This document shows, piece after piece, positions 40,637 through 48,674 of a DNA stretch of 64,000 nt. The stretch is from NCBI RefSeq assembly GCF_000368925.1, contig NZ_KB849755.1, positions 1,356,620 to 1,420,619 on the forward strand, in the 5' to 3' direction. The notes beneath the pieces were generated by a model that searched no databases, was not told the origin of the DNA, and saw only the letters and a list, made by a program, of their open reading frames with translations. A program made the translations under genes and the position numbers. Within the stretch, counting starts at the first letter, position 1, and each line of letters starts with the position of its first letter. This DNA comes from Acinetobacter bereziniae LMG 1003 = CIP 70.12 (GTDB lineage: Bacteria; Pseudomonadota; Gammaproteobacteria; Pseudomonadales; Moraxellaceae).

Positions 40637-40984
40637 TTTTACTCCATAAAATGATAATTTTTATTTAATGTTCTAATAGTAGCTTACGTATAAGCATTTT
40701 GATGCAACATATAAAAACATTTCGTTATTGTGCAATGCATATTATAGTCAAAAAATACTCAAATTACGTTTTTTGAAAGCAGTCCATAACACACTTAAAA
40801 GTGTCTACAAAATCAGTGGCTATTCAGAGAATAGACTATTTTTGGAGATTGGATCTTACCAAACTAAATATTTTTAAGACCTTAATATTCAATATCCTTC
40901 TATAATCTTGCACAATATATTAGTAACTAGCGAATAATTATAAAGCGGTGTTATAGCTCCAAAATATTAAATAGGATTTTATTA
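40637..40984. other. Divergent spacer between the hxs operon and the helicase-nuclease gene
   Basis: 348 AT-rich bases without an ORF. On the minus strand there is a possible sigma-70 promoter for hxsD, listed separately. The helicase gene start at 40985 is preceded by ATAGGATTTTATTA, a reasonable Shine-Dalgarno (AGGA). No further structure is obvious. Confidence 0.55.
40708..40735 (-). promoter_or_regulatory. Candidate promoter of hxsDBCA
   Basis: Minus strand: TTGCAC (40730-40735) as -35, 16 bases, TATATG (40708-40713) as -10, about 70 bases before the GTG start of hxsD. In AT-rich DNA such matches are common. Confidence 0.3.
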
Positions 40985-43900
40985 ATGACAACCCATTTAT
41001 CTGTGCGGTTAACTTGGCATGACTCAGCTTGGAATGGCCGTATCTGCAAAAAACCATCGTGCAATGTATCTTGTGTGCAACAACAACATATTCGAGAATC
41101 AAGAAAACTCGATTTTGAAGAAGAATATGCAAATGTATTGTTTTCCGATCTAGATAAATTACCACCATGTTCCCGAGACGTGGGAGCTTATGGGGAATAT
41201 GGTTATACGATCACACACAATGATCCACTTGAACACCGGCGTTTACCTAGTGGCTCTGAAGACCTAAGCAGTTTTACCTGCTGTCCTTCACCATATAGAT
41301 GGATGAGGGAAGAAAACTTGCGAGATATCGTTGAGTCGGAGAGATTCAAACTACAACCAAATGATGATGGCAGAGAGGTAGGCTGGGTATATGAACCTGA
41401 TCGTCAACGAAAACTGCTTAACCACTTTTGGAACAAGCTAGAACCCAAAAAATCTTTAGTATTTTACTATTTGAATCAATCTAATCCACTATCCGAAGAA
41501 CACTCACGAATTCTTATTGGTATAGGTAGGATCAACAAAATCGGTCAGCAAGTTTACTTTGGACAAACAGATAGATTTACTGACGACTACCCTATTTGGT
41601 CTAGGGCAATAACTCAAGATTTTCCAAATCAAGGCGTACGTTTACCTTATCAAGAGTATCTTGATGCGGGCTTTGATGTTGCGACAATTCTATGTCCAGT
41701 CCCAAATTCTGCTGTAAAAGACTTTTCATATGTCGGGGAACATGTAAGCGACGATGTTGCATTAAGTGTTGTAGAACGCTTTATCCAATCAGTTCAACAG
41801 GTGAAATTAGAAAACAAAGTCGCTGGCGAGTGGGATAAACATTTGGCGTGGCTCAATGAAATCCTTACAGAATTATGGACTGGCCGAGGTGCTTTTCCTG
41901 GAATAGGTAGCGTATTACAGTACCTCGGATGCTCCCAAGGAGCTGCATATCAGCGTTTTGTACTTGCCCCGTTAATAAAAGAAGGCATTAATATCTGGCA
42001 ACATCTAGTTGGAATTCTAGAAGATAATCGAGAACCCGAGGAGAGCCCATACAAAAGTGGATTGATAGCCGCACGTGCTCGATGGCTGAAACTGACATCA
42101 CGACGAAAACTGCTAGAAACACTAGCAAGATTTGAATTAACAGCAAAACAAGTTGAGCGAATTGCAAATCCAGAGCTACGAACCATCAGCAGGATATTGC
42201 ACACCGATGATGAACTGGTATCCAATCCCTATTTAATCTGTGAGCATGATATTGGTACATCGGATTCAGACCCAATCTGTTTAGATACAATTGATCATGG
42301 CATGCGACCAGAAGGATATGCTGCTTTATTTCCATCCAATGATGAAGTTTTACAAGATGATCCAAGAAGAGTAAGAGCTATAGCAGTAGATGTACTGAAG
42401 CAAGCCGCTGCGAATGGAGATAGCCTGCTATCAATGAGTGAACTGCTTGTGTGGATTAAAAAACGGTTCCCAGAGCACAGACAATGTAAGCCTGATACAG
42501 AGCTTCTTGAGTTTGATAAAGATTTTTACGATCTCGTGCTTGCTACCAGCTTTAATGAAAGCCAAGGCTGGGCTGCTCTAAAAACACTCCATGATAAAGA
42601 GAAAAGCATAGCAACCCTTATAAAGCGCAGAGTCAAACGAACAAATCAAGTAAATTGGGATAACGATCAATGGCAAAAATATTTATGTAAAAGCCCCAAA
42701 ATTGGACAACCTACTAATGAACGAGAAAGACAAGCTATCTCTGAAAAACTAAACGCTCTAGAAATACTCTACACTCAACGAGTGAGTGTTCTGACTGGTG
42801 GTGCTGGAACTGGAAAGACTACCGTTTTGAAAGTATTTATTGATGGGTTGGAAAAACTGGATGGGAAACAGCCATTATTATTATTGGCTCCAACAGGAAA
42901 AGCTCGAGTTAGAATGTCTTCAGCTACTGGGCGTAGAATAGAAACAATTCATCAATTTCTTTTGAAGCAAGGCTGGTATGATCCTGAACTATTTTTTCTA
43001 AATCATGAAAGTAAAAAACAGCCCTATATTGCAAAAACGGTAGTCATTGATGAATGCTCAATGATTTCATCAGATATTTTTGCTACTTTACTGGATGCAC
43101 TTGAGAAAGATCAAATAACTAGGCTTATTTTGGTTGGAGACCCAAATCAATTGCCCCCAATCGGTCCAGGAAGACCATTTGCAGACATAATTAAATGGCT
43201 GAAAAATAATGCACCTCAGTGCGTTGCCAAATTAAATACTTGCATGAGAACAATTTCGGACAATGAAGATAGCATCAGCACAGGATTGGAATTGGCGAAT
43301 AGCTATTGCGCAGATAGTGATAATCCTAGTGATGACGAGTTGTTAAGCTTACTCGCTCAAGGTAAAAATCAAGGGGATGTACGAATTCATTTTTGGAAAG
43401 ATGAAAATGATTTAATGCAAAAAATACAAGGTTGCTTTAAACAAGATTTGGGAATTGACATAAAGGATTACAAGTCTTTTTCCAATTCATTAGGATTTGA
43501 CTCCAAACAGTGGAATGCAGTAGAAAAGTGGCAAATTCTTTCACCAACTAGACGCGACTCTCTAGGAACTGATGAACTCAATAGGTTAATACAGGCTCAG
43601 TTCAAAGGTGGGCTTTTATCAAATTGCAGAAATCCTTGGCAGAAAAAATATTCAAAACCTTTTGGTGATTCTGAAATTATCTGGTCAGATAAAGTTATTC
43701 AGATTCTTAATGAAAAACGAGAAGGCTGGCCCAGAGATAACAGTCTTAATTATATTGCAAATGGTGAAATCGGCTTGGTAGAGAAAACAGAAAAGGACTA
43801 TTTACAGGTCATTTTCTCAACCCAAACAGAAACCTCTTATCGCTACTACAGAGGACAAGTCAATGGCCTTATTGAACTTGCCTACGCACTAACAGTCCAC

Positions 43901-44518
43901 AAGGCACAAGGTAGTGATTTTGATACGGTTTATTTGATTATTCCTCAATCAGCAAATACTTTAACACGTGAATTGATTTATACAGGTTTAACACGATTTA
44001 GGAAAAATCTAGTACTATTAGTCCAAGGTGATATTCAACCATTACTGAGACTCCGACAAGCTGGTAATTCTGATGTAGAACGCCGCAATTCTTTCATTTT
44101 CGACCTAATGATGCGACCACAGGAATCTCAAAGATTATTCACCGAAAACCTAATTCACAGGGCTAAAAACGGTGAACCAATGCGATCAAAAAGTGAGGTT
44201 ATTGTTGCGAATATTCTTCTAGATCTTGGCTTAAACCCAAGGTATGAGGAACCGCTCTATGCAAAGAGCAACGATTTAGACTTTCGCTTACCAGATTTCA
44301 CAGTCAGCTTTGAAGGAGATACTTATTACTGGGAACATCTTGGTATGTTAACAATGCCATCCTATCGTGATGCATGGAACAGAAAGATACAGTGGTATAA
44401 AGATAATGGTTACTGGGAGCAAGTAATAACATCTGAAGATAGCCCAGATGGCGGAATTGATGCAGCATCTATCGTATCTACCGCTAAACTAAAGATACTG
44501 TTAGAAGATGATGATTAG
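40985..44518 (+). CDS. RecD/UvrD-like superfamily 1 helicase with C-terminal nuclease-like domain, 1177 aa
   Basis: A large single-gene protein. The N terminus carries a cysteine-containing motif (WNGRIC at 16-21, C26, C30, then C61) that could bind metal or an iron-sulfur cluster. SF1 helicase motifs follow: Walker A GGAGTGKTT near 605, Walker B VVIDECSM near 685, motif III ILVGDPNQLPP near 715 and ALTVHKAQGSDFDTVYL near 965 (UvrD_C_2, RecD2/TraA-like). The last 110 residues resemble a PD-(D/E)XK nuclease: SKSEVIVANIL near 1067, LPDFTV near 1102, YYWEHLG near 1116. It stands alone, divergent from hxs. A DNA-repair or phage-defence role is plausible; no specific system name is certain. Confidence 0.75.
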   Translation: MTTHLSVRLTWHDSAWNGRICKKPSCNVSCVQQQHIRESRKLDFEEEYANVLFSDLDKLPPCSRDVGAYGEYGYTITHNDPLEHRRLPSGSEDLSSFTCCPSPYRWMREENLRDIVESERFKLQPNDDGREVGWVYEPDRQRKLLNHFWNKLEPKKSLVFYYLNQSNPLSEEHSRILIGIGRINKIGQQVYFGQTDRFTDDYPIWSRAITQDFPNQGVRLPYQEYLDAGFDVATILCPVPNSAVKDFSYVGEHVSDDVALSVVERFIQSVQQVKLENKVAGEWDKHLAWLNEILTELWTGRGAFPGIGSVLQYLGCSQGAAYQRFVLAPLIKEGINIWQHLVGILEDNREPEESPYKSGLIAARARWLKLTSRRKLLETLARFELTAKQVERIANPELRTISRILHTDDELVSNPYLICEHDIGTSDSDPICLDTIDHGMRPEGYAALFPSNDEVLQDDPRRVRAIAVDVLKQAAANGDSLLSMSELLVWIKKRFPEHRQCKPDTELLEFDKDFYDLVLATSFNESQGWAALKTLHDKEKSIATLIKRRVKRTNQVNWDNDQWQKYLCKSPKIGQPTNERERQAISEKLNALEILYTQRVSVLTGGAGTGKTTVLKVFIDGLEKLDGKQPLLLLAPTGKARVRMSSATGRRIETIHQFLLKQGWYDPELFFLNHESKKQPYIAKTVVIDECSMISSDIFATLLDALEKDQITRLILVGDPNQLPPIGPGRPFADIIKWLKNNAPQCVAKLNTCMRTISDNEDSISTGLELANSYCADSDNPSDDELLSLLAQGKNQGDVRIHFWKDENDLMQKIQGCFKQDLGIDIKDYKSFSNSLGFDSKQWNAVEKWQILSPTRRDSLGTDELNRLIQAQFKGGLLSNCRNPWQKKYSKPFGDSEIIWSDKVIQILNEKREGWPRDNSLNYIANGEIGLVEKTEKDYLQVIFSTQTETSYRYYRGQVNGLIELAYALTVHKAQGSDFDTVYLIIPQSANTLTRELIYTGLTRFRKNLVLLVQGDIQPLLRLRQAGNSDVERRNSFIFDLMMRPQESQRLFTENLIHRAKNGEPMRSKSEVIVANILLDLGLNPRYEEPLYAKSNDLDFRLPDFTVSFEGDTYYWEHLGMLTMPSYRDAWNRKIQWYKDNGYWEQVITSEDSPDGGIDAASIVSTAKLKILLEDDD

Positions 44519-44605
44519 ATTTTAATACTAATCTCTACGTAATTAATTGTAATTGGAATAGTTAAGTCCAGTATGACTGCTCAATAAGAGTATATTAATT
44601 TAATT

Positions 44606-44633
44606 AAAAATAGAGCTATCAGGCTCTATTTTT
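44606..44633 (+). terminator. Terminator of the helicase gene (AATAGAGC stem)
   Basis: AAAAATAGAGC-TATCAG-GCTCTATTTTT. It is nearly identical to the nrdB terminator at 36906-36937. Only the loop differs by two bases. Confidence 0.8.
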
Positions 44634-44636
44634 AAT

Positions 44637-44786
44637 TCATAATATTTTGGTTTTATAGGATTCCGTTTCATACCCCATCTTAAACGCTTCAATTTTATTA
44701 AATCTATTCTTATCATCAGACCTCACAGCAAATTTAGAATGAAGAACTAAAATGCCATCAAGGTCACTTTGCACGGGTGGACTCAT
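44637..44786 (-). pseudogene. Possible C-terminal gene remnant, 49 codons
   Basis: The minus strand reads MSPPVQSDLDGILVLHSK, continuing with a plausible protein-like composition (FAVRSDDKNRFNKIEAF) to TGA. The frame stays open about 17 codons upstream of this ATG, to a TAA. No family is recognised. It may be the tail of a lost gene or chance. Confidence 0.25.
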
Positions 44787-44912
44787 ATTAGAGAAAGATT
44801 CAGGTATTATTGCCAAAAAACCACCTATTGAAGTTGGTGGTTATAAGAAATTAATGGCATGAACGCACTCATCATGATTCTATACAGCGCTGGTTCAGAG
44901 ATTTTCTCTTAG

Positions 44913-45133
44913 AAATCTGTTAAATATAATAGATTAACCATTCAGGTAGCATATGACAAAGAAGTTGATATCACTTGCTCTGTAGGTAAACTCCGTCTAC
45001 CAATTGAAATAAAAGGTCAGTGGCATCGCTACCTTTGGACAGGAGTTGACCAACAACTTGATAAATTATATACCACTGATTGGAGAGCCGAAGGTAGAGG
45101 TATTTATTTAGTACTTTGGTTTGACAAGAGAAC
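44913..45133 (+). pseudogene. Truncated nuclease-like gene fragment cut by an insertion sequence
   Basis: The frame is open from 44913 into the IS. It encodes VDITCSVGKLRLPIEIKGQW, then LWTGVDQQLDKLYTTDWRAE and GRGIYLVLWFDK, which ends at the left IS end (45134). The IEIKGQW segment with a preceding acidic patch looks like the core of a PD-(D/E)XK-type nuclease domain found at the C terminus of large NTPase-like proteins. There is no start codon with a ribosome site, and the right side of the IS does not continue it. Confidence 0.45.
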
Positions 45134-46172
45134 GGCTTTGTTGCACAAATCTATCGTTAAGGGCTTCTTCAGCAATATAATTTCTGAATGAAGAAACCTG
45201 CACCTAAAATTTATCGCACAACCAATTGGTCATCCTACAATCACGCTCTGATAAATCGAGGAAACCTCACCATTTGGTTTGATCCTACAACCCAATGGTA
45301 TGCCAAATCAAAAGGCACACATGGTCGAAATCAAACTTATTCCGATGCAGCAATTCAATGCTGTCTCATGATTAAATCTCTTTTCCGTTTGTCGTTACGC
45401 ATGGTCACAGGCTTTGTCCAAAGCCTGATTAAACTGTGTGGTCTAGATTGGACAGCTCCAGATTATTCCACCCTTTGCAAAAGACAAAAGCATATTGATA
45501 TTCAAATTAGCTATCAAAAGAGTTGCAATGGACTGCATCTACTCGTCGATTCCACGGGCTTGAAGTTTTTAGGTGAGGGTGAATGGAAACTTAAAAAGCA
45601 TCAGTCCGAATATCGTCGCCAATGGCGTAAACTCCATATTGGTATAGATGCTAAACCCCTACAAATACGGGCAGTTCAGCTCACGACCAACAATGTAAGT
45701 GATTCACAGGTACTTGGTGATTTACTTGATCAAATCCCGTTGGATGAGCAGATTGATTCAGTCTATACCGACGGGGCTTATGACACAAAACAATGCCGTC
45801 AGGTCATTGCAGATCGGCAAGCGTATGCAGTGATTCCACCCAGAAAAAATGCCAAGCCATGGAAAGATAAAAAGATGGGCTCGCTAGAGCGCAATGACTT
45901 GCTTAGAACAGTTAAGCGTTTAGGAAGAACTATTTGGAAGAAATGGTCAGGCTATCATCGGCGAAGTTTGGTTGAAACCAAGATGCATTGCATCAAATTA
46001 TTAGGAGATAAACTCAGTGCAAGAAACTTTCAAAGCCAAGTCAATGAGATTCATGCACGTGTGGCAGTATTAAATAAATTTACGGAATTAGGTCAGCCAC
46101 ATACCCAAGTTGTCACTTAAATTTGGACAACCCGGGGAAAGTTTTGCTTTTAAATGTTTGTGCAACAAAGCC
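45134..46172 (+). mobile_element. Insertion sequence, IS5 family (IS903 group), 1039 bp
   Basis: The left end GGCTTTGTTGCACAAA (45134-45149) is matched in inverted form at the right end (TTTGTGCAACAAAGCC, 46157-46172), a 16-bp perfect terminal inverted repeat. One transposase gene fills it. The length and ends resemble Acinetobacter IS17, which I recall as about 1040 bp; the exact name needs a database match. The 9-bp flanks (CAAGAGAAC left, TATTGTTAA right) do not match, so there is no target duplication. Confidence 0.9.
45188..46120 (+). CDS. IS5-family (IS903 group) transposase
   Basis: 310 residues, the usual IS903-group size. The DDE catalytic fold is visible: LLVDSTGLKFLGEGEW with the first aspartate, SVYTDGAYDTKQC with the second, and the C-terminal SGYHRRSLVETKMHCIK with the glutamate (Y-(2)-R-(3)-E-(6)-K type). 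The gene is intact from ATG to TAA. It is preceded by a TTCAGCAATATAATTTCTGA leader, with no strong ribosome site. Confidence 0.92.
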   Translation: MKKPAPKIYRTTNWSSYNHALINRGNLTIWFDPTTQWYAKSKGTHGRNQTYSDAAIQCCLMIKSLFRLSLRMVTGFVQSLIKLCGLDWTAPDYSTLCKRQKHIDIQISYQKSCNGLHLLVDSTGLKFLGEGEWKLKKHQSEYRRQWRKLHIGIDAKPLQIRAVQLTTNNVSDSQVLGDLLDQIPLDEQIDSVYTDGAYDTKQCRQVIADRQAYAVIPPRKNAKPWKDKKMGSLERNDLLRTVKRLGRTIWKKWSGYHRRSLVETKMHCIKLLGDKLSARNFQSQVNEIHARVAVLNKFTELGQPHTQVVT

Positions 46173-46302
46173 TATTGTTAATCCCAATTTTTCTAATAAA
46201 AAGTAAATATTATTTAACATAGTTTTTAATATTTATTAAAAATATTGATCAGTATACATACGATTCTGTCTGATCTCTTATGATGTTTTTAAATATGTCC
46301 TT

Positions 46303-46503
46303 ATGAGTTTTTATAAACTTATAGATTATTTACCTAATATATAAGTCTTTATTGAGGGCTCTAATATTGATAGAGCTAAGCTGAGATCACTGAATACGAT
46401 AGAATATAAAACCTTAAAAAATATAGCTAAATTGCCCAATTGTTCATACAAAGGTTTTAATTTCAAGCATGTATACTTAATCAACTTTATGCTTTTTATA
46501 TGA
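46303..46503 (+). pseudogene. Possible degraded small gene with in-frame stop
   Basis: The frame from ATG 46303 reads MSFYKLIDYLPNI, then TAA, then continues VFIEGSNIDRAKLRSLNTIE and on to TGA 46501. Composition is protein-like but there is no ribosome site and no family match that I recognise. Confidence 0.2.
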
Positions 46504-46549
46504 ATTTTAAAAAAAGTTTTGTTGAAACAGTTTTTTTATTTTTGACTTA

Positions 46550-46735
46550 CAGATGGTCTTGCTATCGCGAGGCGACATGAATGTCACCATGTTGAGCGGG
46601 GGGATATGAGCAAAAACAAAGCACTGCTTTGTTTGCAGCGCAAGAAAGCGACTAAATAAAAATTAGTTAAGCAAAGTGAAGCACCACCTACACAAAACGA
46701 TTTAGACTTTAGATGTAAGGTTTGGCAATGAAAGC
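46550..46735 (+). repeat. Dispersed intergenic repeat, copy 1
   Basis: This shares an ordered set of blocks with 55712-55890: GATATGAGCAAAAAC, ACTGCTTTGTTTG, CGCAAGAA, GTTAAGCAA, AAAACGATTTAGACTTTAG and TGGCAATGAAAGC. It is non-coding and contains local hairpins (AACAAAG-CACTG-CTTTGTT). It is in the same orientation as copy 2. Confidence 0.65.
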
Positions 46736-46849
46736 ATTCTCTCATTCAAAAATTAATTTAAAATATTGATTTTAAACTATAATTTTTCAAAAGATTAGCG
46801 ATAGATTTAAATTAACGTGAGTTCGATGCAACCACATCTTTAACTTATT

Positions 46850-47040
46850 GAAAAACATTAAGTCTCGGCGGAGTCTTGCTGAGTTTTCACCCAATTTCAG
46901 GATCAGCCTGCGGCTCGCCATACTTTTGTTTTGGCATGAGGAGCGAAGCTCCGCAAGGGCAACCATCTTGCGCAGCGGTATCTCTGCTCACCGCAAAACT
47001 CGTCAACCACTAGCAACATATTTAATTAGTCGCAGAAACA
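46850..47040. repeat. Higher-G+C structured block, possibly a dispersed repeat
   Basis: It differs in base composition from the AT-rich surroundings and holds several small inverted repeats (GGAGC-GAA-GCTCC, GCGG...CCGC). The frame across it is not convincing as a gene. It may be an intergenic repeat or RNA-like element; no second copy is in this window. Confidence 0.35.
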
Positions 47041-47164
47041 ATACCTTGTAGAAGTAGTCCTGCCTCAAACAGTTGCGGATGACGCTTCCAAGTATCATAT
47101 TTCATCAAGAGTTTTTATCGAACTCAGGTTAAATTAAATTCACGATTAAAAAAGACATCCATAA

Positions 47165-47205
47165 CCTATAAAAAAACCGAGTTGGTTATACAACTCGGTT
47201 TTAAA
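47165..47205 (-). terminator. Terminator of the accA-tilS-proC-yggT cluster
   Basis: AAAACCGAGTTG / CAACTCGGTTTT, a 12-bp stem with a 6-base loop (47173-47202), followed on the minus strand by a T run. It lies about 45 bases past the yggT stop. Confidence 0.85.
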
Positions 47206-47248
47206 TAAAAAATCATCAATTTATTTGACGCTAAAAGCATATTGCCTA

Positions 47249-47818
47249 TTAAAGACCAGTTAGTAGCGCAATTGCAGCATATTCCATGACTTTTTCAGCA
47301 ATGATCAATGCCAAGATAGCCAAAATAGGAGAAAGATCAATCATCCCCATATTCGGCATAATTCGACGGAACGGCGCCAATAATGGCTCAGCCAACTCTT
47401 GAATCACTTCAATATAAGGTGATCTTGATTGAGTAAACATCACCACCCAACTCAAAATAATCGTCGCAAAAATTAAATAACGACAAAAGCGAATCAAGTC
47501 CTGAATCATGGTCACAAAAGTGAGAATAATGAGGTGTACAGGACTATTTGGCATTGCACCTTGCAAATACATCATGCCAAAGATTTTGAGTAGATATAAC
47601 ACCACCACTAAAACCAAAGCAGCAGTATTGACACGCCCTTTCGCCATCGTCGGAAAAATTCGGCTAAATAGATCTACAATCTTGGTTGCTTTGACTGTCG
47701 ACATCACCACAGGGTTGTATGGACTGACCATCGCCAATTGCATTAAAAAACGAAAGAATACGAGCAAAATCGCTACGTTAATAATAATGCCAAAAATTTG
47801 CGCAGAATTTGCACCCAT
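47249..47818 (-). CDS. YggT family integral membrane protein
   Basis: 189 residues with two YggT-type hydrophobic repeats. The first is around 5-90 (LMQLAMVSPYNPVVMSTVKATKIVDLFSRIFP) and the second around 100-180 (DLIRFCRYLIFATIILSWVVMFTQSRSPYIEVIQELAEPLLAPFRRIMP), with the conserved P(L)L.P.RR.(I/M)P motif. The function is not firmly known; in many bacteria it sits next to proC, as here, and it has been linked to cell-envelope or osmotic phenotypes. It lies 25 bases downstream of proC. Confidence 0.88.
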   Translation of the reverse strand: MGANSAQIFGIIINVAILLVFFRFLMQLAMVSPYNPVVMSTVKATKIVDLFSRIFPTMAKGRVNTAALVLVVVLYLLKIFGMMYLQGAMPNSPVHLIILTFVTMIQDLIRFCRYLIFATIILSWVVMFTQSRSPYIEVIQELAEPLLAPFRRIMPNMGMIDLSPILAILALIIAEKVMEYAAIALLTGL

Positions 47819-47843
47819 ACTTGAACGTTCCTAAAATCAAAAA

Positions 47844-48674
47844 TTATTTAATACTGTCACTTAATTCTTGAGCCAATTCCTGACTACGCTTTTGCGCAGC
47901 AGCCAAAGCTGTTTGAATATTTTGAGAGATTTGAGCGCGATCAAATACTTCTAAAGCCGCTTGAGTTGTCCCATTAGGGGAAGTTACATTTTTACGTAAA
48001 TCAGATGGAGCGCTTGAACTGGTAATTGCCATTTGTGCTGCGCCCAATGCGGTTTGCAAAGTCAATGCTGTTGCCACCTTTTCATCCAACCCCATATTTT
48101 TACCAGCACGTATCATACTTTCCATCATATAGAAGAAATATGCAGGACCTGAACCAGAAACTGCGGTTACAGCATCAATCTGTGCTTCTGAATTTACCCA
48201 AAGGGTTAAACCAGTTGCCGCAAGAACCTGCGTGGTCAATTCACGGTCTTTTGCACTTACTTCTGGATTGGCATAGATACCATGTGCACCAGTTTGAACC
48301 AATGCAGGAGTATTCGGCATTACACGGACAATTCGCTCACTGCCCGTCAAATCTGAAATCGTTTTAATTTCAGCACCTGCAACAATAGAGATCAGCAATT
48401 TATCATCAAGTAAACCTTTCAAGGGCTTAAGCACGCTCCCTAAAACTTGAGGTTTTACTGCAAATACAACAATATCTGCTTGTTTAATCGCTTCAATATT
48501 GTCTTCAGTGACATGGACATCTTTTTCTTGTAACAACAGTCGAATTTTTTCAAAGGGATCAGAAACTGTAATACGTGTAGCAGGTAAGCCACGACTCAAT
48601 AAGCCACCAATTAGGGCTTGAGCCATATTCCCACCACCAATGAAAGTAATATTACAATTTAAAGCTGCACTCAT
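47844..48674 (-). CDS. proC: Pyrroline-5-carboxylate reductase
   Basis: 276 residues. An N-terminal Rossmann domain with FIGGGNMAQALIGGL binds NADPH; the C-terminal helical domain carries AVSGSGPAYFFYMMESMI and LRKNVTSPNGTTQAAL, the P5CR signature. It carries out the last step of proline synthesis. It overlaps tilS by 4 bases (48671-48674), an ATGA-type junction suggesting coupling. Confidence 0.96.
   Translation of the reverse strand: MSAALNCNITFIGGGNMAQALIGGLLSRGLPATRITVSDPFEKIRLLLQEKDVHVTEDNIEAIKQADIVVFAVKPQVLGSVLKPLKGLLDDKLLISIVAGAEIKTISDLTGSERIVRVMPNTPALVQTGAHGIYANPEVSAKDRELTTQVLAATGLTLWVNSEAQIDAVTAVSGSGPAYFFYMMESMIRAGKNMGLDEKVATALTLQTALGAAQMAITSSSAPSDLRKNVTSPNGTTQAALEVFDRAQISQNIQTALAAAQKRSQELAQELSDSIK

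Larger units (their letters stand above)
44519..45133. other. Gene-poor region with terminator and two degraded coding fragments
   Basis: After the helicase stop this contains the terminator at 44606, a minus-strand fragment (44637-44786) and a plus-strand fragment running into the insertion sequence (44913-45133). It looks like decayed accessory DNA. Confidence 0.6.
46121..47248. other. Gene-poor region right of the IS with repeats
   Basis: It contains the right IS end, a degraded coding-like frame (46303-46503), a dispersed repeat copy (46550-46735), a structured higher-G+C block (46850-47040) and the terminator of the yggT operon at 47165. No intact gene is convincing. Confidence 0.6.
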
